From: Apostichopus japonicus
Lineage: Eukaryota; Echinodermata; Holothuroidea; Aspidochirotida; Stichopodidae
DNA length: 64,000 nucleotides
Direction of reading: 5' to 3'
Assembly (NCBI RefSeq): GCF_037975245.1
Contig: NC_092567.1
Location: 2,145,714-2,209,713 of the forward strand
Part shown: piece after piece, positions 46,001 through 58,824 of the stretch
Numbering within the stretch: the stretch's first letter is position 1
Layout of the letters: each line of letters starts with the position of its first letter
The notes under the pieces: generated by a model
Told to the model about the DNA's origin: nothing
The model's input: the letters and a program-made list of their open reading frames with translations, nothing else
Database searches by the model: none
Translations under genes and position numbers: made by a program

Positions 46001-49000
46001 TGCTCTTATTTTAATAATATTCTTTCATACCTGTAAAATTGTGCTTCCCGTTAAGAAATACAAAAAGAAATTTTACACTCTAAGATTTTTCTGCAAGTGC
46101 ATCTTTTTGTTTTTATCAAATCTATTGTGGCCCTTGCTCACACATCTCTGGTCTGTGTAATGTTCCACTGGGACAAGTCCAAATTTTCTAAATCAATTAT
46201 CAATAACTTTTTAAGTGTGTAGTGTACTTGATATGAAGCTGTTGAAAGTTTAAAATCTGTTCAGCTATTCAATGTATACTAGGTTGCTGCATGAATATGG
46301 AAGAATCTCATTTGTACTTAACCTATTCTCACATGTCCAAAAAAAAAGGACGGACTGCCTCCAGTTGACTATTCACACCATGCGCATGAATCTGTCTTGA
46401 ATAGGTCTGTTCATTGTACAAATCAACAAAACACTCGTTGCTGCAGGAATATAGCCCTCGAAAGTTATTGTACAAATCTCACAGCCCCACACTGAGACGG
46501 ACCTACTGTACCACCGGTACAAGTACCATCGATAAACAGCTCTCTAAACCACCATGCAACAGCTCAAACAATTTGTTTGTTTCCTTTTGACAGATAAGAT
46601 CAAAACCTACGTTCAGTTTTCCCCCTTAACACAGAATCCCACCACGCATACAGCCTCACACAGCTCTAAACAAAAAATAGAAGTTTCAGAGCACAAGTAA
46701 AGCAGGTTGGAAGTGAAAGTCCTAATAAAAAAAAAACAATGCTAATTGCCCATTAGGTGTTGTCGGTGGATAAAACTACATGCTTATACCTCTGATAAGT
46801 AGTAAAGTTGTAAAGTTCTGTATTTTGTCCGGGAGTGTCACTACTCAACAAGCCCCATAGGGTTTTTAGTACACTTCCTTTCACAGGTTTTGGTTCATAT
46901 CTCCTATGTTGTTATATCATACTTATGTTATATTTTAAAACAATATAAATGAAATGAAAAAATGAAAGCAGCACTTCAAAAATATAGTTGCTCTAAAAAT
47001 TACTATATGTGTGAAATAAGAATAAGCAAGTTACAAGGTGTTAGACACATTCATCTACTTCTCTCCTGTATATGTGTACTATTAATTGTGGTTTCAATGC
47101 AAATGGTAGAGATTGCAGTCCATACCTTGTTGACCCTTTGAAGTGTTGTGACGTTTGCAAACAGGGACATGATCTTCATCTCCATCACTCTCCTCATTAC
47201 TTGTTACATCTAAAATTCAAAGCAGAACACAGAGCTGGTATAGAGCATTATATAAAACAATATACTGACAAGATAGCCAGAATAACACATGCTACTTGCT
47301 CAAGTTCCTTCAAGACAGTTGAGTAAATATGATGGGTGAAAACAGTAATAGAGGGTAGAGCAGGTAACTATGATAATGGAATTAGATGAAAAGCAGGACT
47401 GCATTGAAAAGCTATGAAGAAGGAGAGGGACAAAGTAGTTGAAACTGGTTGGAAAAGCCTTAGGGGTTGAGTTCATTATAATAAGCACTTCACATTTATC
47501 ATGCCATACTCAATGGTATCAATCCTAAAATACAGTATTACAAAATGGGGTCTATGGCCTCAGTTACTCCCATCCTTTTTCCTCATGGTACACCTTTTCC
47601 CTCTTCAGAGCTTCCTTGTGGGAAATTAGCTCTCAACAATATTCTACTAGGAACTCCCCTATGATGAACTTCCTATGTGCAATACTCCATAACCTGTAAC
47701 CACAAAATATGCAGTTACAGTTGGTCAAGTTAATATCATTTTCTGGCCATCATAGTACTCAAAATAATATGAGAGTTGATTACAACATGTAATTGACATT
47801 TAGGCATTCACAAGTAAAAGCCCTGTCAACCTAATAATTTGGAGACATTCTTGAATCATCTATTGTACCTCCAGGTTTACAGTATAGTTTGTACCCATGC
47901 AATATGACATAAACCTACATGAATGACCCATTTTCAATTATTTTTTGTACCTGTAGCTGATTTAAAATGATTTTGTGCAACAACAGTTAAATAACTAATG
48001 ACATAATGTGTTGTCCTACCTAACACTATCAACTACTAGTTTGTACCAAGTAATCTATGTAATATATCATGCTTACAAAATATTGGAAAGATAAACTATT
48101 GGAAGACCTAACAATAGGGCTCATTTGCGATTCAAGGCCAACATAAATTTGAGTCTGATGCTAACATAGTGCCCTTCATGTACAGTATTATCATGTTTAT
48201 AAGCACACATGTAGTACATGGCTATCTGACTGATTTTAAATTGGTGGCACCACTAATATGAGATTTTGCCATGTACTATATAAATTCTTGTTAAAGTATA
48301 GCTTCATACCAAATATTATGCAGATCATTTGCATAGGATCATGCCAAATTAAATTGAAATTTTACATTAAGCTCCACATTAAAGGGAGCAGCTGCACAAT
48401 GCACATATCTACTACCCCTGACCAACATGTATACATTTACTGCAATACAACATGTTTGAAGCATATATTATTACCATTCACAACACTGTTCGTCAAATAC
48501 TGTGAATAATTCAAAAAGCTCAACTAACATACACACCAGTGCTGTTGTATTTGAGACAAATTTAGACTCAACAATAAAGTCATCAATAAACTGGACTGCA
48601 AATCCCCATTTATCAACTTTGTTAGTACATTAGTGAAAAGCCTTTTTTAATGGCCCCAAACTTCTCTTTACACGACATCTAAGTTGCATCGGTTAGAAAT
48701 ATATCATAAAATTATAATGCTTTTGCAATAAGCATTTCATGGTGCAAGAGCGGTTTTAAAAAAGCGGAACTACTTTCAAAGCACTGAAACATCCACATAG
48801 GCACTAATTTTTATTTTCTGGAGGTATAGACCCAACCATGCACGCATCGCCTGACGTTAGGCTACTTCTGGGCTCGGTCTAGCAAAAGGAGGATCACCCG
48901 GATCGAATGTTTGGCTCATCGCTTTGATAAGGCGTCATACTGAAGACAACATACTGAAGACAAAAGTTTGAACTTGGCATCAAGATGGCTTAACTTAGTT

Positions 49001-49230
49001 CAAGACATACCTTTAGTTGCCACCTGAGGCTTGAAGTTAGATTTGCAAAGACAATCATAGGAATATTTCCACTCCCAGAGATGACAACCCTGAGGATCAG
49101 AGACCAGACCAGAGCTGATGTTTATTTTTTTACCAGTGGTTTTTAATATTTGTGTAACTTTTTGATGTGCAATTGGCAATTTAACGGGTGAGTGAAACCA
49201 TGCTGTCTCCATTTTTTTGTACTCTCCCAT
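43009..49230 (-). CDS. Uncharacterised multi-exon gene with duplicated exon
   Basis: Five minus-strand exons fit together by splice signals and phase. Exon 1 (49230-49011) starts MGEYKKMETAWFHSPVKLP, includes CHLWEWKYSYDCLC, and ends AAG|GTATGT with one spare base. Exons 2 (47209-47126) and 2' (45276-45193) are 84-nt duplicates, phase 1 on both sides, encoding VTSNEESDGDEDHVPVCKRH or the variant VTTNEESDGDEDHIPVCNRR. Exon 3 (44457-44385, 73 nt) encodes RKYTIWEKSHEKKIHHRN and a few more residues. Exon 4 (43091-43009) encodes QKKINDFLKTQGEDVPYNWF and a basic end, then TAA. Joining exon 2 or 2' to exon 4 keeps the frame; including exon 3 shifts it to a quick stop. No AG acceptor lies between the upstream stop and the ATG at 49230, which supports a first exon there. 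I recognise no domain; the acidic and basic patches suggest, but do not show, a nuclear protein. Confidence 0.55.
45145..45370 (-). repeat. Segmental duplication containing exon 2' (left copy)
   Basis: About 225 bases align with 47078-47303 at roughly 85-90 percent by eye, covering the 84-nt exon and flanking intron on both sides. An extra (TA)n run lies at the left edge. Within the exon, acceptor, donor and frame are kept, and the coding changes are conservative (for example Ile/Val, Arg/His). Confidence 0.85.
47078..47303 (-). repeat. Segmental duplication containing exon 2 (right copy)
   Basis: Partner of 45145-45370, in the same orientation, 1.93 kb away. The duplicate carries its own acceptor (ttgaattttag) and donor (AAG|GTATGG). 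Confidence 0.85.
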
Positions 49231-52200
49231 TGAGATCAAAGCATAACCGTGCCATAAAGTATTATTTTAAGCAAGTGTTGAAATAATATTGTAGGGTAAG
49301 TGTATCCTAACCCAGTAATGTTACTAAAAAATTAGGTCCCGATCGAACAACAATTGCATTTATTTTTACTAGGCCCTAGTTGCTATCGTATCACTTCCCA
49401 GTCCCATACTGTGCAGATATATTCTACACTATAGGGCAGCTGGTCAAGTACTGTACCTTACTAGCTTCACTGTTTTACCTCTGTTCGCCTGTCCTGCCCC
49501 TTCAATCAATTTTCACCGCCCAGTGCATATCGTAAGCCTGTTTGAACTTCAGAGTTTAAACTACACATGCGCAAAGCCTCAAAACCTGATCCAATATTTA
49601 CCCTGGGCTCTTTGCAGTGTCTGTAAACAACCAGCTCCACGAAAATTACAGTTACCCAGGGATAGGCTATATCAATAACTTTCTACGAAATATGCATTAA
49701 AAAAATCCTTTAAATTTGACAATGCAGGAAGTTCAGTAATTTACCCAGGAACCTGTTTTAAAAATTACCAAATTTATTGTATGCATGGTTCACCACAAAT
49801 AAGCATATTCTGAAAATTTTAGTTGAATTGCTTCACAACTGGTCTGATTTTCATTGTGAATTGCCTCCCAATGGATTTGAAATATTCACTAGAAATGCCA
49901 GTTGTTGCATCTGTACCTGTACTTGAAGTTCCTCTTTTGCATCAAAAAAAGGTTGGTAGATTAGAAACTAGAAAGGGAAATTGTCAACCTCAACCATTGA
50001 CAACTAGAGTGATTCAAATGAAAACTAGTCACATTTTTTTAACAAGCAGATTTGAGAGCTATGAAATTCATTCAGTTGCACGCACTGATCAAGGTTTTCA
50101 ACTCAAAATGGGATGTTTAGATTTGCAGCTACAGCAAGGGGCGGGTCCATTCTTTATTAATTTATAATATAAGACTATCATGATATTCCACCCAGTAATG
50201 CAATATCTGCCAAAAGTATTTGTTCACAAGCAGAAGATATTTATTGTGTAATGGATTGTTCAGGAATGTTTTGCCAAAACCAAATAGTGGATAAAGTCAT
50301 GTGTATTATGTGTACAGAAGCAGTTTAAATGGTATAGTTTGTATATAGGTTATAATAAAGGGTTAGCCTGTCATTTTCTATGAGTTACTGTGTATGTACA
50401 TTACCAAAAATGTTATTTACATGTATGCCTTTAATGAAAAAATATAGGAGTTTCATATTGTAGCTACTGTAGGCCTTTTCTTCATAATAGTGCCAACCAT
50501 TGGCAAATGTGTTTCACTTTGTAGGAAAGAAATACTTTTTTTGAGATGTGCAGATGAGTTTTTGCATCTCTCAAATGTTTCATGTTGATAGGTCAGTATA
50601 TACCTTTTAAAAAACATGTGTAGACTTATTTTGGTGTGATGTAACATAAAATTTGCAACTTGTGGATTTGGCCAACAATTTACTCAGCGATTAAAGTTAA
50701 ATTTATAGTGGATATTAGTGAAATTACTAGTGATTGCTCGAAAAGAATGGAGAGTTGCAAGCAAATCTGCCAAACCAGTGGTGACATGTGAATACAAGGG
50801 GTTGACAGCACCAAAATTAATGCATGTAACTTTTGACTGCATGTTACTTAAATAGCTTACATGTGTGTGCGCACGTGTGCATGCACACATGTAAGCTATG
50901 TGTGCATGTGCATGCAAGTAAAATATTCAGTAATCATCATATCCCGAAATGGCCTACATAAACAAAACCCAGGGGTAACTTTGAAAACACCCTTTTTGTA
51001 TTTTTCACTTGTGGTGCAGGTAATGATTTGTTTGTGCAGGTAATTTTTGTTTAACCTACATGCACAGGTGTATGTACAATTTTTTTTTTGTAATTGGAAC
51101 ACTGGTTGACAGTCACCAGTTTATTACACCTCTGTTTATAGCTCCATGATTACACATTCAAGAAAGAAAACAGCCTCAGGCCATACCAATTACAGGTCAC
51201 TACATCAAACCACTATACATCTGTTGCATTCAATTCAATACCATGAATGCCATAATATATTGACAAATCCCAAGACTTCTAGTCATTAAAGTTACAGTAA
51301 ATTCATCAAATCTTTGACATGGCAATATGTGCACCTACTCTAAACAATGGCAGTGAGGGAAGATCTCACCATGAAATGTATAAATGTCCCAATGCACCAA
51401 CTCACATATCCATGAATGTAAACACCTGTTCCAACATGCATGACCATAAACATAATACTTTTTTATAGAACAGGTTTAGCAGATGACTCTTTTGTTCTGT
51501 TTCTCGATAGACATAAATTTGGCATCCTAATAACCACATCTTAGATAACAATTATTTTACCTCTGTGTGAAAGCATCCGTGACTAAAACAGCTATGTAAA
51601 TTAGTGTACTGGTTTCATCTTAACAAGTTCTACGTGCTGGGCAGAAGAGCAATAGAGACATAAATTGCCCTAGGATTGATTACAGATAAAAGATAAAAGT
51701 GAATCTGTGTAAGAATGGCACTGTATACTGCGTGGCACAGTGCAGCACAGTGTGTAACAGGAACTGGAATAGATACTTACAGTTGGAGTAGTTTTATGTG
51801 GTTCGAGTTAGTGTTAATATTTACTAACAACTGTATGCCGTTCTATGCCATATACTGTGTAAGGTGGGAGAGGGAAGGGGAAAGGGTAACTACAATGTTC
51901 GCTCTACATTAGCAACGTAGGTTTCTGCAGGTTGATATGTACATATGCTTTTACTTTAACCTTTGATTTGGTCCATGACACTTGCATTTAATAATTTATG
52001 TGTAGTGGATTATGTGCAAAGACTTGATGCGTCAAGTATAGTAATGCTCACTTTACAGAGACAGCAAATGAATATACTGTTATCAGTGTTCTTTCTGACA
52101 AAGTAATCTTGAATTTCAAGGTACTGATTCTCATGTCTGCTTTGGTAGAATACTGTAGCTAGTTTTGCAGATACTTTTCTAGGACTTATATTCCGAGAGC

Positions 52201-52849
52201 ACCATTGGTATTCATGTGTAGCCTTACCTATGGAAAATGGTGACATATTTTTAGTGTGTTTCACAGAACATGAGTCTTGAAAGTAGAATGCATAAATATG
52301 CTATTGTTTAAGTTTAAAATACATTTTAAAAATTTAAGGGTTGGAACAGCCCTTTTCCTTTCATTTACATCAAACCTCTCATTGACCAAAAATCTTTCAC
52401 TTGTATTCTTTTTTATCATATGCTTTTTATATTCATGATGTAAGATCCTTTTATCATGAAATTTGTTTGATGTAACTTTGACGTTTACCTACTTCACAAG
52501 TTAAACAGAATTTTTTTCAAAACTTTCTCAAGGCAAGAGGGATGTTATGAAGTGATATTCTACACCCCCCTCCCATGTACTTTAAGTTCTTATCAAACAA
52601 GACTATTTATTCCTTTGCACTATTGACCTTCAACTTTCCCCTTCTAGGGTAGGGTACTACAGTTCCCAAAATTATAGATATACTTTAGAAATTGTTCTGT
52701 CCATTTCCCAGATGTATACAGTACTGTAAGGAAGGTTCAGACAAGGAAAATCAACTAAAAATTAGGATAAAGAGTTGTTTTCATTCTCACTTTGTGATAT
52801 TTGGACCAGCGAAGACTAGAGAATACCCAGAGTTTTAGCAACTGCCTAA
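49231..52849. other. 5' flank of the minus-strand gene and gene-poor DNA
   Basis: Near 49565 is 'acatgcgcaa', close to an NRF-1 half-site pair, in a slightly more GC-rich patch that could be a promoter for the gene reading left. A CA/TG-rich palindromic stretch (acatgtgtgcgcacgtgtgcatgcacacatgt, 50859-50890) stands out. A possible plus-strand exon at 49823 was not accepted. Nothing else is recognised. Confidence 0.35.
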
Positions 52850-53345
52850 AACTGTATGACCTGTTATATGAATTAAAGATAGATCTAAACGTTTAAATTT
52901 AATATTTGTACACAACCAGGTCTAGGAGGTTAGTTGACTCTATGTAATAACTTGTGAGACCTGTTACTTGAGATGAAGATAGATCTACACGTTTGAAGTG
53001 AATTTTGCAGCTTTTAAATTTGATATTTGTACACAACCAGGTCTAGGAGGTTAGTTGACTCTATGTAATAACTTGTGAGACCTGTTACTTGAGATGAATA
53101 TAGATCTAAACGTTTGAAGTGAATTTTGCAGCTTTTAAATTTGATATTTGTACACAACCAGGTCTAGGAGGTTCGTTGACTCTATGTAATAACTTGTGCG
53201 ACCTGTTACTTGAGATGATGATAGATATATGGGTTTGAAACGGTACTCACAGTTTTTAAAATGATAAATGTACACAACCAGGTCTTGGAGGTTAGTTAAC
53301 TCTGTGTAATAACTTGTGAGACCTGCTATACTTGAGATATAAAGA
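52850..53345. repeat. Tandem repeat of 121 bp, four units
   Basis: The anchor ACACAACCAGGTCT occurs at 52910, 53031, 53152 and 53272. Units share 'gaggttagttgactctatgt', 'aacttgtgagacctgttact' and 'gatgaagatagatctaaacg'. The second and third are nearly identical, and the outer ones have drifted. Confidence 0.9.
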
Positions 53346-55639
53346 TAAATACAACATGACTTTATTGCAGCTTTCTTATATACATTTGTTAACTTAAAAT
53401 GTCAAGAATAAACCGTGAAACGTTTGGAAATTTGTGTATTTGTCTCCTATTCATTTTCCCCTCTTTTACTTAATCGCGAGCGGGGTCTTGGCCTGGCAAT
53501 TCGTACGTTAAGTGTTACACGAGCTCGTACTCGCACTATACACGTGAAATGTACAACATGTGCATCTACGTAGTTATGCAAGACTGTGACGTCAGGTGAG
53601 ATCATTCTCGCTCGGGATCCTTACCGATGAACCGAACCGCTACGCGGGTTAGTATTTAGTGGCTTCCGAAGGAATGTCGTAATTGTTTCCTGAGCGTGAC
53701 CGGAAATTAAATGCTAAAATATGATAAATGAAAAGGTTAAATAGAACTGAAGCGTGCAGTAATCCCGACTGCTCGCAACATCATTCATCAGTGATAAATT
53801 TGAAAATGTTCTTTCTGTTCAACATTAGGGTATATTGAACCAGTCACTGTTGAGATGCACATCATGTGTCCGTCCAAGCTTTTACAACTTTCGGATTGTT
53901 TTTCTTGGGATTTATTATTTCTGGAAAGTTAGCAGAATCAATCAGACATATCAATTCCTTTCTTTCTAAAATGCACACTAAACATCCTTCAAAATAGCCC
54001 TCTTACTGACCGACGCGTATGACTCATCACCTGGACCGAAAATCCTGTGGCTCTGTGCGGACAAGTTGGTTGAACTATTCCATTCATCAGAGGGGGTCTT
54101 AAACAGTGTTTCTATAATTAGGATTGCATTAGATAAGTTAATTGGTAATTACTTGCTTCAACATTTAATGATGCATATTCTACGGTCATTTTCTTTGAAA
54201 TAATATTAAGTTCGATATAATATGTCGTTTTGAAAGCGAATCTCGGCTGTGGCGTTGTAGGTGAACACTGTGCATTGTGTGGCTGTACCCTATTGCAGAG
54301 TACAGGATACACATATTACGTAAAGGCGTGCCCACCGAAGAAAGCGTAACTTGTATTTTTCTTAGAAGATATTCGATTGGATTGTACTTGGTCCGATTGA
54401 AGATAGTGACCAATGAAAATGAATTTAACATCAATTTAAAGTTATTATATATAAAGAAAAAATACTTCCCAAAACCGTTTGAACTAAATTTGTCAATGAA
54501 TATTCAAGAGGAAGGTTACGCAAACAAAGTACGGCTATCAAATGGTGATTTTCTTCAGTATTTACTGTGTGTTATCAATGAGGGTTTTGAGTTTGATATT
54601 TATTTACCTTGCATCGTAAATCACCCAAGTCCGGTGGAATTTTAAACTGTATTGTTAAGAAAAGAACAGAACTTGAGAGACAACACATTTCTCTGTTTAG
54701 TGCAGTTTGAACTAAGTTTTTTCGGTATAAACTTTTCACATTATGGCTGTAGGAAAATGGTCTATATGGTTAAGTCATAGGCCTAAAACTGTGGCGGTCG
54801 AACTCAGTTCACGTGCCGCACAGGGAATGGCGCTGAGGAATTGATATGCTTACAATGGTTGTTATGGGTATGATTTAATGAATTGTGTGTAATCAGTATC
54901 TTGAAGTAATTTTACAAAGGACTTTATTGAACTTTTGTATCACAGAAAAAATGATTTGTGTTGTCAATGGAACTCTTTGATCATTTTTTTTTTTAGTGGG
55001 ACTTCTTGGATCATTATAATAAATTTCCCCCGCGGGCAGCGATAATGCCATATTTTTCCAAGCTTACAGGTGGTATTTGCCACATAGGCCAATAGTATTG
55101 GTGGTATTGTTAACAGGTGATTTGAATTAGTACTTTCAGAGAAATCCCAAGATAAATGTTTTGTTGCAATTAATGACCTTTTTTTCCATACAAAATGCAG
55201 TAGGCACTAGGCCTTTATAATTAGGCTAGTCCAAAATCGGTCAAATAATGAATCATTGTTTATCAATGAAGCTCAACCTAGCTCAAGTATATATTCATAT
55301 GAGTGCTCATCAAAAAGAAAAACAAAATTGTGAAAAAACCTATCCATACTCCAAACACAACTCTCTTCTAAGTTTCTGAAGCCCTGACGCGAAACGTTTG
55401 AGATTGCCCTCGTCCTACCAAGTACTAGGCTAATAGTAAAACACGATAATACCAATTAGGCCTATGATAGGCATAGTTACGTTTTAACTAAGTTAGACCT
55501 AACGTTATGCACAGCCTATAGACCTAACCAGCTGGCGTAATTAGGAGAAAGCCATAAATAATAGCCAAGGACAGTGTACTTCGAAAATATAATACGGCCG
55601 CTTATGCCATTAAATGAACTACACAAATAGTTAACTTAC
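53346..55639. other. Gene-poor stretch
   Basis: There is a GC- and CpG-richer patch around 53470-53650 (gagctcgtactcgc, ctacgcgggtt) that could be a promoter region, without an identified transcript. The 122-codon frame at 54277-54645 lacks recognisable features. Confidence 0.35.
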
Positions 55640-55675
55640 CGTTCTTCCCGCGCCGTGTGACTCGCACATCTGCAT
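55640..55675 (-). CDS. Candidate first coding exon with strong donor
   Basis: On the minus strand a locally CpG-rich region ends in MQMCESHGAGRT (12 codons from the ATG at 55675-55673) and a near-ideal donor, ACG|GTAAGTTA, in phase 0. It could be the start of a minus-strand gene reading left. Whether it joins the gene at 43009-49230 is unknown; exon 1 of that gene has in-frame AG dinucleotides that could accept it, but with weak pyrimidine tracts. Confidence 0.25.
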
Positions 55676-56822
55676 TTGGATGAACTGTATCTAGGCATAT
55701 ACTCGATAGGCTAGCTAGGCACGATCGAGGTTCGCGTACGTACGTATAGCTGTACTGCGCGAAGAGCGTAACGTTATAGAGGCCGGCTTCTCTTCGGTGC
55801 AATAAGATACCGTGCAATACAATATTGGCAATATATCTTCATTTTCGCGATTCATTGCTTAAAAGAGGCTAATATATTTTTCCTTTGGGTAATATGTTTA
55901 AAAGGGTGATTTTATAATAAAGATATACATATCGATTTTCATTTTAAAGGCCATAATCAAAATGTTGCCAAAAGTGCTGTTTTTAACACACGCACATATA
56001 GCCAATATCAGAATGCCTATCTTCAATGCCTTCTAATTTCAGTGTCTGCACATCTCTTCAAGTTCATTATTTCACAATTTCTTCATCAATGGACAATATG
56101 GTAAAGATTAATGTTTTTCCTTTTTTTTTTGGGGGGGGGGATCAAATTAAAGATCCTATAGTGGCCGGGAAAGAAATATGATTATGACGATTAGAAACTT
56201 TTCCCAAATTAATCAGGGATACATTTTTGTTTCAAAAATATAAATAAAATTTACTCAACTGCTGTATTGTAAAGTTTTACATGATCAGCATGTTACGTAA
56301 CTACAAAACCATTATGTACAATGTTGCCAGCGATTTCTACATAGCATCAGTTCAGTAAGCGTTTTACACATATTTAAGTTACTTATTAAAAGCAGCTTTT
56401 CTTTTAATTAAATCGATCACAACAGAAAGGCACATTTAGAGACAACAAAAAGGAATGACAACACAAATAATTTAGAATATTTGATGAATTCAGCCTTTAA
56501 TTTCAACACTTAAGAGGGTATTCTGTGCATCTACAACCATGTATGAATAGTGAACCACAGCCATGATAATTTAATTTATGGGTTCAGTTTTGGATGACAG
56601 TTTGCATCAGATACATTAGGCGGGCGTAACCACATTGATAGCATACTTTCAAACGGTTAACATTTTTCAGCAATGTTAATCCTTCTTTTTACCTACAATA
56701 AAAATAAAATACACTAACAAAAGCATAAAGAAAAGTAATAACAGAAACATGAACATAAGGTACTATCTCTTAAAGGTGCATGCTTACGAAATTTAAATGA
56801 TTTACTTTTTTAGTTTATGAGA

Positions 56823-56826
<4 letters not shown>
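55676..56826. other. Gene-free stretch
   Basis: A CpG-bearing patch up to about 55850 belongs to the putative promoter region of the candidate exon. The rest is AT-rich with nothing recognised. Confidence 0.35.

Positions 56827-56897
<71 letters not shown>
56827..56897. repeat. (TA)n microsatellite
   Basis: A TA run with one 'tacata' interruption. The words 'cttaaaggtgcatgctt' occur on both sides (about 56769-56785 and 56898-56914), so the run sits inside a short direct duplication. Confidence 0.95.
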
Positions 56898-57238
56898 CTT
56901 AAAGGTGCATGCTTTTTAGTTTCTGAGATGCATGTACACAATGCATTTGGTCGACTTAGGAATTTCACCCAACTTCCTCAACCTGTATAGATATTTGAAA
57001 GCTCCCAACAATTAACGTAATCAACTGTCTGATTGCAAAATTTGTCAAAGATGCAATTCTACCCGCAGCATTAGCTAAAATTTCTTGCGTAGATAAGTAA
57101 AATGATCTGTTCATAGTTACTTTAGTTCAAATTACAAATCATTAACCCTTCAACGCTGCAAGAAACATAGTCTTCTTTGTCGTGTGAGCTTAGCAACTGA
57201 AACATGCTGGTATTAGACCTTTGACATTTCATGATTGT

Positions 57239-57473
<235 letters not shown>

Positions 57474-57511
57474 TAAGTGATTGGAAGTAAAACAGCCAAT
57501 GTTTGGTTTTT

Positions 57512-57545
57512 GCAGAGCTTTCGAGCAAAACTAGCTCTTCTTCAG
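57512..57545 (-). other. Hairpin motif CTGANGA-stem-GAAA, locus 3
   Basis: The minus strand reads CTGAAGA, one A, then a perfect 4-bp stem GAGC/GCTC around a 'tagtttt' loop, then GAAAGCTC. It lies 40 bases right of a long TA run. Same design as the loci at 8412 and 20096, in otherwise unrelated flanks. Confidence 0.4.
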
Positions 57546-58824
57546 TGCATGATCACCGAAAGTGACAAGGAGTAGCAGGAATTGAAACAGTTTCAGACAT
57601 AATAGATTCTTTTCTCGTAGAGCAGAAAATAAGTAAAGTAAACAATATTTTATCAAGCTTATTTTCTTAATTAGATGCAAACGCATTCATTACAAAACTT
57701 GCTTTCTGTAATTTAAAAAGACAGTCATAATATCTCAGACTGCTTCATCGTAGTTTTGCATTCCAGGCACGTTCCCGGTATATGTGAAGTAGCCTATATA
57801 ATATCTGAGAAAAATGAATGTGAAGATAGTTTGAAAAGTTTGGAGGGGTGAAGTACGATTCTGTGTCCCTCCCCCCCCCCCCCCCTCAACGACTGATACA
57901 CTCCGCCAGCCGGTTGGGACAATTTCTTACTGCTAATACTGTATACCAATATCATGCTCTCAAAGAACTGGTATTGACAGTATAAAAAGTTCATATACTT
58001 GATCTTATAGAAACATGTTGTTCATACTGCTCGTACTGACAATACGAGTGATATGAAGCGGGACATAACACTACAGTATAGAAAAAGTTGTCCCAACTGA
58101 GTGACTCCGCGGCTGTGTTGAATCATTCAGTTGGATCAATTGCGTTAGTAAAAGAAGCGCCAAAGAAATGAAACGATTAATTCCGTCAAAGTAAAAGTCC
58201 CAATTCCAAGGAACTATTTTTGGTGCAACAAAAAGCTTCGAAAAATTCAAAACTTCATGAAATGAAAAACATAAGATATATTAATTTAAAACGTATCAAT
58301 ATTGATATGAAAAATAGTAACTTCCAAGAATAATCAGTACTCTGAGACATTTGGATATATAATCGTCTAAGATTGCAGGAAAAAGTCAAACATTAGAGAA
58401 ATCACTTATAGTCGAATGTAAGAATTAAAAAATTAGTTGAATTTTTTTTTCTTCCAAAATTGTTACTTTTTATAAGAGAATGTCAAAAAAATTAAGGTCA
58501 GCCGAAAGAATCGAAATTTTACTGTGACAAACTAAACTATTAGCACGTTATATACAATATAATGTTTCAAACGTGACTTGCTATGATAATTGAATACATA
58601 AATATACCAACCATATATGCCAAGTGTCATCCGATGTGACGGGCCTGAAAATGTAAAGACAAAAAACAACTCTTTCTGAATTTAATTTGAAACAAGCAAC
58701 AACTTTAGATACACAGTGATTTGTTCATTGTTAGTTTAATTTGAATTAACGTGCAAACCAATCAAAACAAGTAGTGGCGAAATGAAAGGATACAATCTTT
58801 TTAACAGAAACTGGAAGATATACA
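57546..58824. other. Gene-poor stretch
   Basis: A run of 15 C lies at about 57871-57885. On the minus strand a strong acceptor (ttttgtctttacattttcag) ends near 58649, but no convincing exon follows it. Confidence 0.35.

Noticed and set aside
49823-50359. Possible plus-strand terminal exon (acceptor ctgaaaattttag, AATAAA at 50354)
   Set aside because: Two competing frames, one stopping after 31 codons and one running to 50167. Neither matches a family, and no upstream exon was found.
54277-54645. 122-codon plus-strand frame
   Set aside because: Non-ATG start, no splice signals at sensible places, no domain pattern.
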